Shown: positions 16,557-24,403 of the stretch, one piece after another
Position numbering within the stretch: the stretch's first letter is position 1
Layout: the number at the start of each line of letters is the position of its first letter
Origin: DASTBU01 sp035711845
Lineage (GTDB): Bacteria > Acidobacteriota > Vicinamibacteria > Vicinamibacterales > 2-12-FULL-66-21
Length of the DNA: 64,000 nucleotides
NCBI GenBank assembly: GCA_035711845.1
Contig: DASTBU010000187.1
Span: 53,448 to 117,447, forward strand
Direction of reading: 5' to 3'
Translations under genes and position numbers: made by a program
Notes under the pieces: model-generated
The model's database searches: none
What the model saw: the letters and a program-made list of their open reading frames with translations, nothing else
What the model was told of the DNA's origin: nothing

Positions 16557-17871
16557 CTGAACGTTTCCTCTCGTACCAGTAATACACCGGGATGCCAGCG
16601 GCGAGGAGCAGCGCGCCGCGGGACGAGCTGGCCGGGTCGGCGAGCACGACGCTGAGCACCACGGCCGCGGCGATGCACGAGAAGGCAATCGGTACGAGCG
16701 GGTACCCGGGGGTGAGGAACGACCCGGCCGGGCGCCCGGAGAGCGGCGCGCGACGCCGGAAGATCACCACGGTCGCCACCGTCAGGCCGAAGAAAATCCA
16801 GTCGGCGAAGACGACGTAGTTGAGGAGCTGTTCGTATCGGCCGGTCAAGGCGAGGATACAGGACCACGTGGACTGGACCAGGATGGCGAGCCACGGCGTA
16901 CGATACCTCGGATGCAGCCGGGCGAGCGCGGGAAGGAAGACCCGATCGGCGGCCATCGCGTAGTAGACGCGCGTCGGCGCCAGAATGGCGAGGTTGAGGA
17001 ACCCGAACGTGGACACCGCAATGGCGGCGGTCACGAATCGATCGCCGAGCGAGCCGAACATGATTCGTGCGGCGCTCGACGCGGGCGTGGTCGTGCCTGC
17101 CAGGCCATCGAGGCCCAGCGCGCGAATATACACGACGTTGACGAGCACGTACACGACGACGACGGTCAGCGTGCCCGTGATGAGGCTGATCGGCAGGTTG
17201 CGGCGCGGATTCTGGATCTCCTCGGCGACGTAGTTGGCATTCTGCCAGCCGCCGTAGGCAAAGAGGATCGGCACGAGTGCCGCGCCGAACGCCACGATGA
17301 CCGAGAACTGTGGGGCAGCCGCCTCCCGCGAGACGGACCACCAACCCGGATGTGCGGGCGCGAACGTGCCGGCGGCGATCAGTACGGCAAGCGCGCCGAC
17401 TTTCAGGATCACCAGTACGTTCAGCAGCCGGCTGCCAGGCTTCACGCCGAGATAATTCACGACCGACAGACTGACGATGGCGGCGACCGCCAGCGGCACG
17501 GGGGCGAGATCGGGCCGACCCGCCAGCCGAAGCGCGTAGGTCGCAAACGTGATGGCGACCGCGGCGATGGCGCCGCTTTCGATCAGCAGCAGCAGCGCCC
17601 ATCCATAGAGGAAGCCGGCCAGCGGATGCCACCCGTCGCGCAGGTAGACGTATTGCCCGCCCGCGCGGGGAAACAGCGCGCCGAGCTCCGCGTAGGCAAA
17701 GGCGCCGGCGAGCGCGATCAACCCGCCCGCGGCCCAGGCCGACAGGACCAGCGTCGTCGTGTCGAGCCGCTGCGCCACGATGTAGGGATTGATGAAGATG
17801 CCCGATCCGATGATCCCGCCGATCACCACCATCGTGGCGTCGAACGGACCCAGCGCGCGCTTGAAGCTCAC
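16540..17871 (-). CDS. APC-superfamily amino-acid permease
   Basis: A 443-aa protein with about 12 hydrophobic spans. It opens with 'MSFKRALGPFDATMVVIGGI' and 'IGSGIFINP', the conserved GSGIF motif of span 1 in APC transporters, and has 'SAWAAGGLIALAGAFAYAEL' in span 2 and 'YGGWQNANYVAEEIQNPRR' in the loop after span 6. These are typical of LAT/YfnA-like amino-acid transporters. The substrate is not determined. It is probably co-transcribed with the aminotransferase downstream. Confidence 0.88.
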   Translation of the reverse strand: MSFKRALGPFDATMVVIGGIIGSGIFINPYIVAQRLDTTTLVLSAWAAGGLIALAGAFAYAELGALFPRAGGQYVYLRDGWHPLAGFLYGWALLLLIESGAIAAVAITFATYALRLAGRPDLAPVPLAVAAIVSLSVVNYLGVKPGSRLLNVLVILKVGALAVLIAAGTFAPAHPGWWSVSREAAAPQFSVIVAFGAALVPILFAYGGWQNANYVAEEIQNPRRNLPISLITGTLTVVVVYVLVNVVYIRALGLDGLAGTTTPASSAARIMFGSLGDRFVTAAIAVSTFGFLNLAILAPTRVYYAMAADRVFLPALARLHPRYRTPWLAILVQSTWSCILALTGRYEQLLNYVVFADWIFFGLTVATVVIFRRRAPLSGRPAGSFLTPGYPLVPIAFSCIAAAVVLSVVLADPASSSRGALLLAAGIPVYYWYERKRSATHEP

Positions 17872-17926
17872 ACGCTGGATCCCTGGGGTCCGGGTCTCTC
17901 GATCGCCGGTGCACGGGCCCCCGGTC

Positions 17927-18505
17927 TCACGGATACAGCCTCTCGATCTTCCACCCGTCCGCCTGGCGTGTGTAAAGCACCCGATCGTGCAATCGGTCGG
18001 GCCGGCCGTACCAGAACTCGATAGTGCTCGGCTCTATGCGGTAGCCACCCCAGTGCGGCGGCCGGCTCACCGTCGTGCCCTCGAATTGCCGCTCGGTCTC
18101 GCGGTAACGTTCCTCGAGCGTTTCGCGGGAGGGGAGCACGGCACTCTGCTCGGAGGCCCAGGCGCCGAGCTGGCTGCCGCGCGGCCGGTTCTCGAAATAC
18201 GCGTCGGACTCCTCCGTGGGCAGGCGTTCGACGGTCCCCTCGATTCGGATCTGTTCGTCGAGGTCGGCCCAGTGAATGCAAAGCGCCGCGTGCGGATTCT
18301 CATCGAGCTCCCGCCCTTTCCGGCTTCCATAGTTCGTGAAGAAGACGAAACCGCGCTCGTCGGCGCCGCGGAGCAGGACTATGCGAACCGAGGGCCGTCC
18401 GCGCCGATCCGCGGTGGCGAGGGCGGCAGGCGCCGTGTCGATCTGCCGCGCCGTGGCACGCTCGACTGCGTTCAGGAACTCGGTGACGGGGTTTGCGCTA
18501 GCCAT
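17927..18505 (-). CDS. pdxH: Pyridoxamine 5'-phosphate oxidase
   Basis: A 192-aa FMN-dependent oxidase that converts pyridoxamine or pyridoxine 5'-phosphate into pyridoxal 5'-phosphate. The family motifs are clear: 'RPSVRIVLLRGADERGFVFF', 'TNYGSRKGRELDENPHAALC' (FMN phosphate binding), 'QIRIEGTVERLP', 'FENRPRGSQLGAWAS' and the C-terminal 'PPHWGGYRIEPSTIEFWYGR'. Length is slightly shorter at the N-terminus than the E. coli enzyme, as in many bacteria. It lies 55 bp upstream of the amino-acid permease in the same direction. Confidence 0.95.
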   Translation of the reverse strand: MASANPVTEFLNAVERATARQIDTAPAALATADRRGRPSVRIVLLRGADERGFVFFTNYGSRKGRELDENPHAALCIHWADLDEQIRIEGTVERLPTEESDAYFENRPRGSQLGAWASEQSAVLPSRETLEERYRETERQFEGTTVSRPPHWGGYRIEPSTIEFWYGRPDRLHDRVLYTRQADGWKIERLYP

Positions 18506-18578
18506 GCGTGTGGTCCTCGCTGCGAGCAGGATTATAGCGTCCGCATGAAACCGTGGGGAGGGATCCGTGAGGAGAGAT

Positions 18579-20111
18579 TCACCGAGCGTCGCCGACCTTG
18601 TACCTCATCTCGGCTTCGAGGAGTTGCATACAGAGCGGCGCAACATCGACCGACCGCAGGTGCCGGGGCAACGACAACGGCGAGGGTCCTGCGACAATCA
18701 CCGGGCTGAGGGAATCGAGCGCGTGCAGTGCGCCGTGAGACGCACCGCCGAGGTGTGCCTCACCCCCCTCGACGTTGAACTCGCAGCCGGGCTTCGCCGT
18801 TACCCAGATGTCCCCGGATTTGTCGAGGTCGAGTACGCCGGCGATCCGTTCGAACGCGTTCGGGTACTGATGGAACTCGAGGCGCCCGGCCTCCGCCTCG
18901 AAGTCCAGCGTCGCGCTGTCGCCGCGCCAGGTCCACCGCGCGCCGAAGGCATCGGCTGCACTGGTCCCCTGGCCGTTTGCCCCGCGGCTGAACGTCATGC
19001 GGCCGGTCCCGCTCGCGACGCTATAGCCGGAGGCCCCGGGATCGGTCAGTGAGGTGCGCCAGATCGCCAGGTCCACGCGCGGGTCCGTCAAGACATCGTT
19101 GATCGCCTGCAGCGCGGTGTCCGGACCGGGATAGTGCAAGTAGATCTGCGCCGCCCGCATGTTGGGGCAGATCATGACAGCGTCGCGTGTGCGCCAGGCA
19201 CGCCCGAGCGCGGCCTGTGGGAAGTTCGCCAGCAACTCGTTCAGGAGAATCTCCGAACGGCCCGCATCGGACAGGACCTCGCAGTGTCCATGGTCCGACG
19301 TGATGACGACGAAGGTGTCTCGCAGGACCCGGTCGAGCCCACCCGCCGCGTCGAACGCCTCCGACAGCATTCGATCCACACGGCCGACGACGTCGAGCGC
19401 CGCGTGCGGCCCGACCTCGTGGCTTCGATAGTCGTTGTCGGCGAAGTACGCGACGGTGAAGTCGGCAAGCGATCCTCCCGACATCAGATCCCGCAACATG
19501 GCGCCCGTAGAGGCGTCGTCCATGCCAAAGCGATGAAAGATCCCGCCTTCTTCACTGATCTGCCGTCCTCGCGGTGTGCGCGGGCCGACGAAATCCCCGA
19601 GCGCCAGCACCGAGGGGCCCTCCACGGTCTCGGTGAATGGAACGCCTGGAAGCGCCGCGAGGGCGGAGGGAATCGCGACCGTGTGCGCGGACAGTCCGCG
19701 AAAGACGAGGTAGTTCAGGCACGCGGCCGTCCGCCCGGTACGCTCTACCATCTCGAAGAGCGTGGGCGCCGTCAGCCGGTCGCCGTTCAAGCGGAGCAGG
19801 AAGTCGCGGATGAACTCGCCGAATCCCTGGCGCGCGATGATCCAGAAATCGTCACCGTAGTAGGCGATCTCTTCCTTCGCCTGATCGAACCAGGACGCGC
19901 CCGCGATGCCATGTTCAGCAGGGTAGCCGCCGGTGATGATCGACGTCGTCGCGGCCGGTGTAATCGAAGGAAATATCGTCACCGAACCCTCGTGCATCAC
20001 CCCGGCCTCGGCGAGTCGCTGCATCGTGGGCAACTGGCCGGTTCGGACAGCCGGGCAGACCACTCGAGGCGTTGCCGCGTCGATGACGATGAGAAGGACC
20101 CTGGCCGCCAC
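18579..20111 (-). CDS. Alkaline-phosphatase-superfamily hydrolase (nucleotide pyrophosphatase/phosphodiesterase-like)
   Basis: A 510-aa enzyme. The GTG at 20109-20111 is chosen because it starts directly before the first strand (RVLLIVIDAATPRVV); the upstream in-frame extension is low-complexity. Metal ligands fit the AlkP fold: 'VIDAATP', the nucleophile region 'IFPSITPAATTSIITGGYPA', 'YFADNDYRSHEVGP' and 'FVVITSDHGHCEV', with a late histidine in 'GASHGALHA'. These enzymes hydrolyse phosphodiesters or pyrophosphates with two zinc ions. No signal peptide is visible, so a cytoplasmic role is likely. The precise substrate is not known. Confidence 0.85.
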   Translation of the reverse strand: MAARVLLIVIDAATPRVVCPAVRTGQLPTMQRLAEAGVMHEGSVTIFPSITPAATTSIITGGYPAEHGIAGASWFDQAKEEIAYYGDDFWIIARQGFGEFIRDFLLRLNGDRLTAPTLFEMVERTGRTAACLNYLVFRGLSAHTVAIPSALAALPGVPFTETVEGPSVLALGDFVGPRTPRGRQISEEGGIFHRFGMDDASTGAMLRDLMSGGSLADFTVAYFADNDYRSHEVGPHAALDVVGRVDRMLSEAFDAAGGLDRVLRDTFVVITSDHGHCEVLSDAGRSEILLNELLANFPQAALGRAWRTRDAVMICPNMRAAQIYLHYPGPDTALQAINDVLTDPRVDLAIWRTSLTDPGASGYSVASGTGRMTFSRGANGQGTSAADAFGARWTWRGDSATLDFEAEAGRLEFHQYPNAFERIAGVLDLDKSGDIWVTAKPGCEFNVEGGEAHLGGASHGALHALDSLSPVIVAGPSPLSLPRHLRSVDVAPLCMQLLEAEMRYKVGDAR

Positions 20112-20217
20112 TGATACGAGCTTACCACTTCGATCTTTCGTCGCCGTCAGTTCGTCCCGCAGCGTTGGGATCCGCTCTACGACTTCCTGCGGCGGAAGCA
20201 GGGACAACGGCACGGGT

Positions 20218-20273
20218 GAAGTGGGAAGGCTGAAGTTGGAAGGTTGAAGTGGGAAGGCTGAAGTGGGAAGGCC
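20218..20273. repeat. 14-bp tandem repeat built of heptamers (4 copies)
   Basis: Four head-to-tail copies of GAAGTGGGAAGGCT, with one or a few substitutions in copies 2 and 4. Each 14-mer is itself two related heptamers (GAAGTGG, GAAGGCT). It sits in the gap between the divergent hydrolase and cupin genes. It resembles the short tandemly repeated repetitive (STRR) heptamers described in cyanobacteria, but is shorter. Confidence 0.7.
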
Positions 20274-20329
20274 TGAGTGAATTGCTCTAACCCACCGTTT
20301 CGAGTAGGCTTGTCCGCTGTCGTTCTGCG

Positions 20330-20653
20330 ATGCAGTGGACCTCCGTAGAGCTCGATGATCTGAGCGCCGAGCAGCGCAACTCCGGCGAACCATGGCTGGA
20401 GTTCCTGCGCGTGCCGGCGCTGCGCGCCGGGCTGTACGTGCTGGCGGCCGGAGCCTGGGACCATCAGACCCCGCACGAGGAAGACGAGGTGTACTACGTA
20501 GTCGCCGGACGGGCGACGTTCGAGGCCGGCTCGGAGCGCACGGCCGTGCAGGCTGGCTCCATCATCTACGTGGCCGCCCACCAGCCGCATCGCTTCACGA
20601 ACATCACGGAGGAACTGCGGGTGTTGGTGTTCTTCGCCGCGCCCCAGCGCTGA
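20330..20653 (+). CDS. Cupin-domain protein
   Basis: A 107-aa single cupin barrel. Motif 1 is 'DHQTPHEEDEVYYVVAGRAT', where H, the second H/E and the later E are the usual metal ligands, and motif 2 is 'GSIIYVAAHQPHRFTNI', which supplies the last histidine. Such small cupins bind a metal and act as dioxygenases, isomerases or sensors; no more can be told from sequence. It precedes the outer-membrane protein gene by 24 bp. Confidence 0.85.
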   Translation: MQWTSVELDDLSAEQRNSGEPWLEFLRVPALRAGLYVLAAGAWDHQTPHEEDEVYYVVAGRATFEAGSERTAVQAGSIIYVAAHQPHRFTNITEELRVLVFFAAPQR

Positions 20654-20677
20654 ACGGGGACCAGGAGGGTGATTGGG

Positions 20678-22051
20678 ATGAAGTCGTACAGAACAGCGGT
20701 GCTGCTCGCGCTTGTACTGTTGAGCGCTCCCGTTCCGGCCAGTGCGCACACGCTGCTCTCGGAGCTGCTGCTGAAGATCCTGTTATCCGATATCGTGCTG
20801 GCGCCGCCGGCGGGTCCGTTTTCCAGCCACGAGGCACACTTCCAGCCGGTCATCCGGCCCGGCGAAGTGGCTGCCGGATTCGAAATCAACCAGCTGGAGG
20901 TCCCGCTGGCGATCAATTCGATCATGGCGGCGCAGCTCGCCACGATCCCTCTCGGATCCTCGTCCGGCGGGTTTTCGTACACGTTCGACCCGGGGCTCGG
21001 CACCTTCTCGCGCCAGAGCAGCACGTTCGGGTCGGCATTCGTGGAACGCGCGCTCACGGCCGGCCGGGGCCGATGGAACGCGGGCTTCAACTTTCAGCGG
21101 GCCACGTACGACACGCTCGAAGGCCTGGATCTCGACAACGGGGCTGTGCGTGTCTACCTGACCCATCAGGACTGCTGCGGGACCCCCAATTCGCCCGGAG
21201 TGCCGCCGAACCCCTTCTTCGAGGGGGACGTCATCGAGAACCGGATGTCACTGGATTTGACCAGCAGCACGTTCTCCGCGTTCCTGAACTACGGCATTAC
21301 CGATCGGCTCGATGTCGGGCTCGTCGTCCCGTTCGTCACGATTGACATGAACGCGAGCGTGCGGGCGACGGTCATGAGGCTGGCGACGGCCAGCAACCCC
21401 GCCATCCACCAGTTCGAGGGAGGCGCGACGGAGAAAACCTTCAGCGAGAGCTCGAGGGCTCAGGGCCTGGGCGACATCCTGCTGCGCACCAAGTTCCGCT
21501 TTCTCGACGCTGCGGGGGGCGGTCTCGCCGCCGGCGTGGACGTCAGGGTGCCGACCGGCGATTCGGAACAACTACTCGGCACCGGCGGCGCTCAACTCAA
21601 GCTGGCGCTGATTGGATCGATGGCACAGGGGCCGTTCTCGCCGCACGTCAACATGGGCTATACGTTCAGCCGCGGCGGCAACGACGAGCCGCTCTCGGTG
21701 AACCCGAACGTGCCCGACGAGTTCAGCTACGCGGCCGGCTTCGATACGGCGCTGCACCCGCGGCTGACCTTCGCGGCGGATATCCTCGGTCGCACCCTGC
21801 GCGACCTGGGACGGCTCGTGCCGACCCGGCGTCAGTTCCCGTTCGTCACGCAGTCCGGCGAGTTCGGTACGGCGACGTTCGAAGAGTTCACGCGGCGTCC
21901 CGGCGACCTCAACCTGCTCGTCGGTGTGGCCGGCATCCGCTACAACCCGCGCGGCAATCTGCTGATCTCCGCACAGATGCTGGTGCCGGTCACCGAGGCC
22001 GGTCTGCGCGACAAGATCACGCCGGTCATCGGAATCGACTACTCCTTCTGA
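20678..22051 (+). CDS. Secreted outer-membrane beta-barrel protein (phenol meta-pathway transporter-like)
   Basis: A 457-aa protein with a signal peptide ('YRTAVLLALVLLSAPVPASA', cleavage near residue 24). ATG 20678 is set by AGGAGGG 8 bp upstream rather than the GTG at 20669. The rest alternates polar and hydrophobic residues as in an outer-membrane barrel ('FLNYGITDRLDVGLVVPFV', 'GDILLRTKFRF', 'AGVDVRVPTGD') and ends with a phenylalanine ('IGIDYSF'), the usual BAM-recognised terminus. The 'GLGDI..' and 'VPTGD' elements resemble the MetA-pathway_phenol transporter family. Its cargo is unknown. Confidence 0.75.
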   Translation: MKSYRTAVLLALVLLSAPVPASAHTLLSELLLKILLSDIVLAPPAGPFSSHEAHFQPVIRPGEVAAGFEINQLEVPLAINSIMAAQLATIPLGSSSGGFSYTFDPGLGTFSRQSSTFGSAFVERALTAGRGRWNAGFNFQRATYDTLEGLDLDNGAVRVYLTHQDCCGTPNSPGVPPNPFFEGDVIENRMSLDLTSSTFSAFLNYGITDRLDVGLVVPFVTIDMNASVRATVMRLATASNPAIHQFEGGATEKTFSESSRAQGLGDILLRTKFRFLDAAGGGLAAGVDVRVPTGDSEQLLGTGGAQLKLALIGSMAQGPFSPHVNMGYTFSRGGNDEPLSVNPNVPDEFSYAAGFDTALHPRLTFAADILGRTLRDLGRLVPTRRQFPFVTQSGEFGTATFEEFTRRPGDLNLLVGVAGIRYNPRGNLLISAQMLVPVTEAGLRDKITPVIGIDYSF

Positions 22052-23592
22052 GCCGGTTCGAGAGCGAAGAGATCCACCGCGCCATGACGGCCGCGGAGGT
22101 GCACGGGTCCGAGTGGTTGAACGGGTGGACGGGCCGCGAGCCTCTCGATCGTGCTCGCGCTGAGGACGATCTGATCCGGCTCGCACGCCGACGACACCAT
22201 CCGGGAACAGGTGTTCACCACGTCCCCGAGCACCGTGTATTCGCGCCGCTTCGGGGACCCGATGTCTCCAACGGTGGCGACCCCGGAGTTCAACGCAATC
22301 CGAAGGACAATCGGCGGCTCCAGGCCCAGACGCCTCACCGCGAGCCGCATCGCCTCCGCCGCGCGCAGCGCCCGGGCCGCATGGTCGGCCTGATGCAGCG
22401 GCGCGCCGAAGACCGCCAGCACGGCATCGCCGACGAACTTGTCGAGCGTGCCATCTTCCGTGAACACCGCGTCGCAGAGCACCGTGAGGCACTGGTTGAG
22501 CAGCTGCGCGACGCTCGAGGGCGACATGCGCTCGCTGCGGGTCGTGAAGCCGACGATGTCGGCGAAGAGAACCGTGACGTCGCGCTCTTCCGCGAGAAAC
22601 GGGACCTCGCCGGCAGGACTCATCGCAGTCCCCAGTATCCGATCGACCACGGCTGCCGAGTGGTACCGCTGGAGCCGGTCCCGCACGCGCCGTTCTTCGA
22701 GCAACCGGTCGGTCAGACGGGCCTGCTCGATGGCAACAGCGGCATACGACCCGAGCGCCTGGAGCACGTCGAGATCGGCCGCTGCCAGTTGAGCCGTGTA
22801 GGGGTTGTCCACGTAGAGCACGCCGATCACCCGGTTCTCGCTCCAGAGCGGGGTGCACATGAACGAGCGGACATGGCCCGCGTGGAGACTTTGTGCGCCC
22901 GCGAGCGCGGGATCCAGCCGCGCGTCGCTCGCCAGCATCGCCACCCGCTCGTGGATTGCCCGCCGCACGACGGTCCGGCTCACCGTGACGCCCGTGACGG
23001 GCTTGTTGTCCCGGGAACGAATCACGCGCGGCACGACCTCGCCGGTGCGCTCGTCCACGAGCAGGAGGAACGCCCGCTCGATCGGGATCGTGTCGAACGC
23101 GACGGAGACGATCCGGTCGAGGATTTCAGGCAGTGGTCCCCACCGCACGAGCTGGCGGGCGATCTGGGCGAGAAGCTGCAGAAGCCGCTGAGGGTCGGCT
23201 GTGACCCGCGTGTCGGTGGCAATCGCGGTTCCCTCGTCGACCCGTCGGACGACCGTGTGAGCGGATTCCAGAAGCGAGTGATCGTCGCTGAGCGCGACGG
23301 GCGCCGGTGCCCCCTGGTCGATGCGAATGGGAAACCTGCCGAGCACGAGGGCGTCGCCGGGCTTGACTTCCGCCTCGGTGACCTGTTCACCATTGAGAAA
23401 GGTGCCGTTGCGCCCGCCGAGGTCCGTGAGCAGGCAGTGGTCGCCATGGACCCGGAACCGCACGTGACGCCTCGAGATACTGGGGTCGTCTATAGGAAGA
23501 TCGCACACGGGAGCCCGGCCGACGACCGTATCGCCGGGCCGGAGAGGATGGCGGAAAGACTGGCCATCCCGCGTATAAGCGAGGATGAACAT
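22039..23592 (-). CDS. FHA-GAF-adenylate/guanylate cyclase
   Basis: A 517-aa protein starting at ATG 23592. Residues 1-90 are an FHA domain ('GRAPVCDLPIDDPSISRRHV', 'GRNGTFLNGE'), which binds phosphothreonine. Residues about 140-300 are a GAF domain ('ERAFLLLVDERTGEVVPRVI', 'FMCTPLWSENRVIGVLYVDN'). A class III cyclase domain fills the C-terminus: 'VTVLFADIVGFTTRSERM' and 'LDKFVGDAVLAVFGAP' carry the two metal-binding Asp, followed by 'EYTVLGDVVNTCSRM'. It makes cAMP or cGMP. It is divergent from a PP2C phosphatase and Ser/Thr kinase 49 bp away, which suggests control by phosphorylation. Its 3' end overlaps the convergent barrel gene by 13 bp. Confidence 0.9.
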   Translation of the reverse strand: MFILAYTRDGQSFRHPLRPGDTVVGRAPVCDLPIDDPSISRRHVRFRVHGDHCLLTDLGGRNGTFLNGEQVTEAEVKPGDALVLGRFPIRIDQGAPAPVALSDDHSLLESAHTVVRRVDEGTAIATDTRVTADPQRLLQLLAQIARQLVRWGPLPEILDRIVSVAFDTIPIERAFLLLVDERTGEVVPRVIRSRDNKPVTGVTVSRTVVRRAIHERVAMLASDARLDPALAGAQSLHAGHVRSFMCTPLWSENRVIGVLYVDNPYTAQLAAADLDVLQALGSYAAVAIEQARLTDRLLEERRVRDRLQRYHSAAVVDRILGTAMSPAGEVPFLAEERDVTVLFADIVGFTTRSERMSPSSVAQLLNQCLTVLCDAVFTEDGTLDKFVGDAVLAVFGAPLHQADHAARALRAAEAMRLAVRRLGLEPPIVLRIALNSGVATVGDIGSPKRREYTVLGDVVNTCSRMVSSACEPDQIVLSASTIERLAARPPVQPLGPVHLRGRHGAVDLFALEPAQKE

Positions 23593-23641
23593 AGGAGGCT
23601 GCGCGGGTAGTATAGTGCTCCACGTCACGACACGAGGGCTT

Positions 23642-24403
23642 ATGGTCGAGGCTCACGGCGCCACTCACCCGGGACGAATTCGTCCGCAGAACGAAGACAG
23701 CATGCTGCTCGACCTGCCCCTCGGGCTGTTTGCCGTCGCCGACGGCATGGGCGGTCACAACGCCGGCGAGGTCGCCTCGGCGCTCGCCCTCGAGGCGCTG
23801 CATTCCTTCGTCGAACGCTCCCAGCACGATCCGGATCACACCTGGCCGTTCGGCATCGAGAGCAGCCTGGATTTCAACGGCAACCGCCTGCGCACGGCCG
23901 TCAAGCTCGCGAACCGCCGCGTCTTCAGACAGAGCGAGAGCCGGGAACAGTACACCGGGATGGGCACGACGATCGTCGCCATGATCCTCGAAGGCTCCTG
24001 CGCCGTGTTCTGCGGCGTCGGCGATTCGCGGATCTACGCCGTGCGGCGCGGGACCGCCGAGCTCCTGACACGCGATCATACCTGGGTCGAGATGCTGCTC
24101 GCGCAGAACCCCGGCCTCGATCCCCACACAATCGAAAATCATCCGATGCGGCACGTGCTCACGAGCGTCGTGGGCGCGCAAGATGACGTGGACGTGACGG
24201 TGACGGCCCGGCCGGCGCTGGCCCGGGATCGATTCGTGTTGTGCAGCGACGGCGTGCATGGATCCATCGGCGCCGACGAGATTGGACGCCTCGTTTCGAG
24301 CGCCGACACCGTGCAGCGCGCAGCGGAGAGGCTCGTGGCTGCGGCGCTCGAACGCGACGGGCGCGACAACCTCACGGCCGTCGTGGTGTCGGTGGATTCA
24401 TGA
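23642..24403 (+). CDS. PP2C-family Ser/Thr protein phosphatase
   Basis: A 253-aa PPM phosphatase. The metal-binding motifs are present: 'RPQNEDSMLLD' (motif 1), 'FAVADGMGGHNAGEVAS' (motif 2), 'VGDSRIYAVRRG', 'LCSDGVHGSIGADEI' and 'RDNLTAVVV'. It matches bacterial Stp/PrpC proteins in length and removes phosphate from Ser/Thr in partner-kinase targets. The ATG is preceded by GAGGG at 6 bp; an upstream in-frame ATG at 23585 would overlap the divergent cyclase gene. Its stop overlaps the ATG of the kinase gene (ATGA), so phosphatase and kinase are translationally coupled. Confidence 0.93.
   Translation: MVEAHGATHPGRIRPQNEDSMLLDLPLGLFAVADGMGGHNAGEVASALALEALHSFVERSQHDPDHTWPFGIESSLDFNGNRLRTAVKLANRRVFRQSESREQYTGMGTTIVAMILEGSCAVFCGVGDSRIYAVRRGTAELLTRDHTWVEMLLAQNPGLDPHTIENHPMRHVLTSVVGAQDDVDVTVTARPALARDRFVLCSDGVHGSIGADEIGRLVSSADTVQRAAERLVAAALERDGRDNLTAVVVSVDS

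Noticed and set aside
15459..16688. Longer aminotransferase starting at 16688
   Set aside because: The extra 46-51 residues are Arg/Ser/Pro-rich and lie wholly inside the permease gene; the conserved fold begins after the later ATGs.
20218..20273. CRISPR array
   Set aside because: Repeats are directly adjacent without spacers, too short (14 bp), and no cas genes are in the window. No other CRISPR-like arrangement was found.
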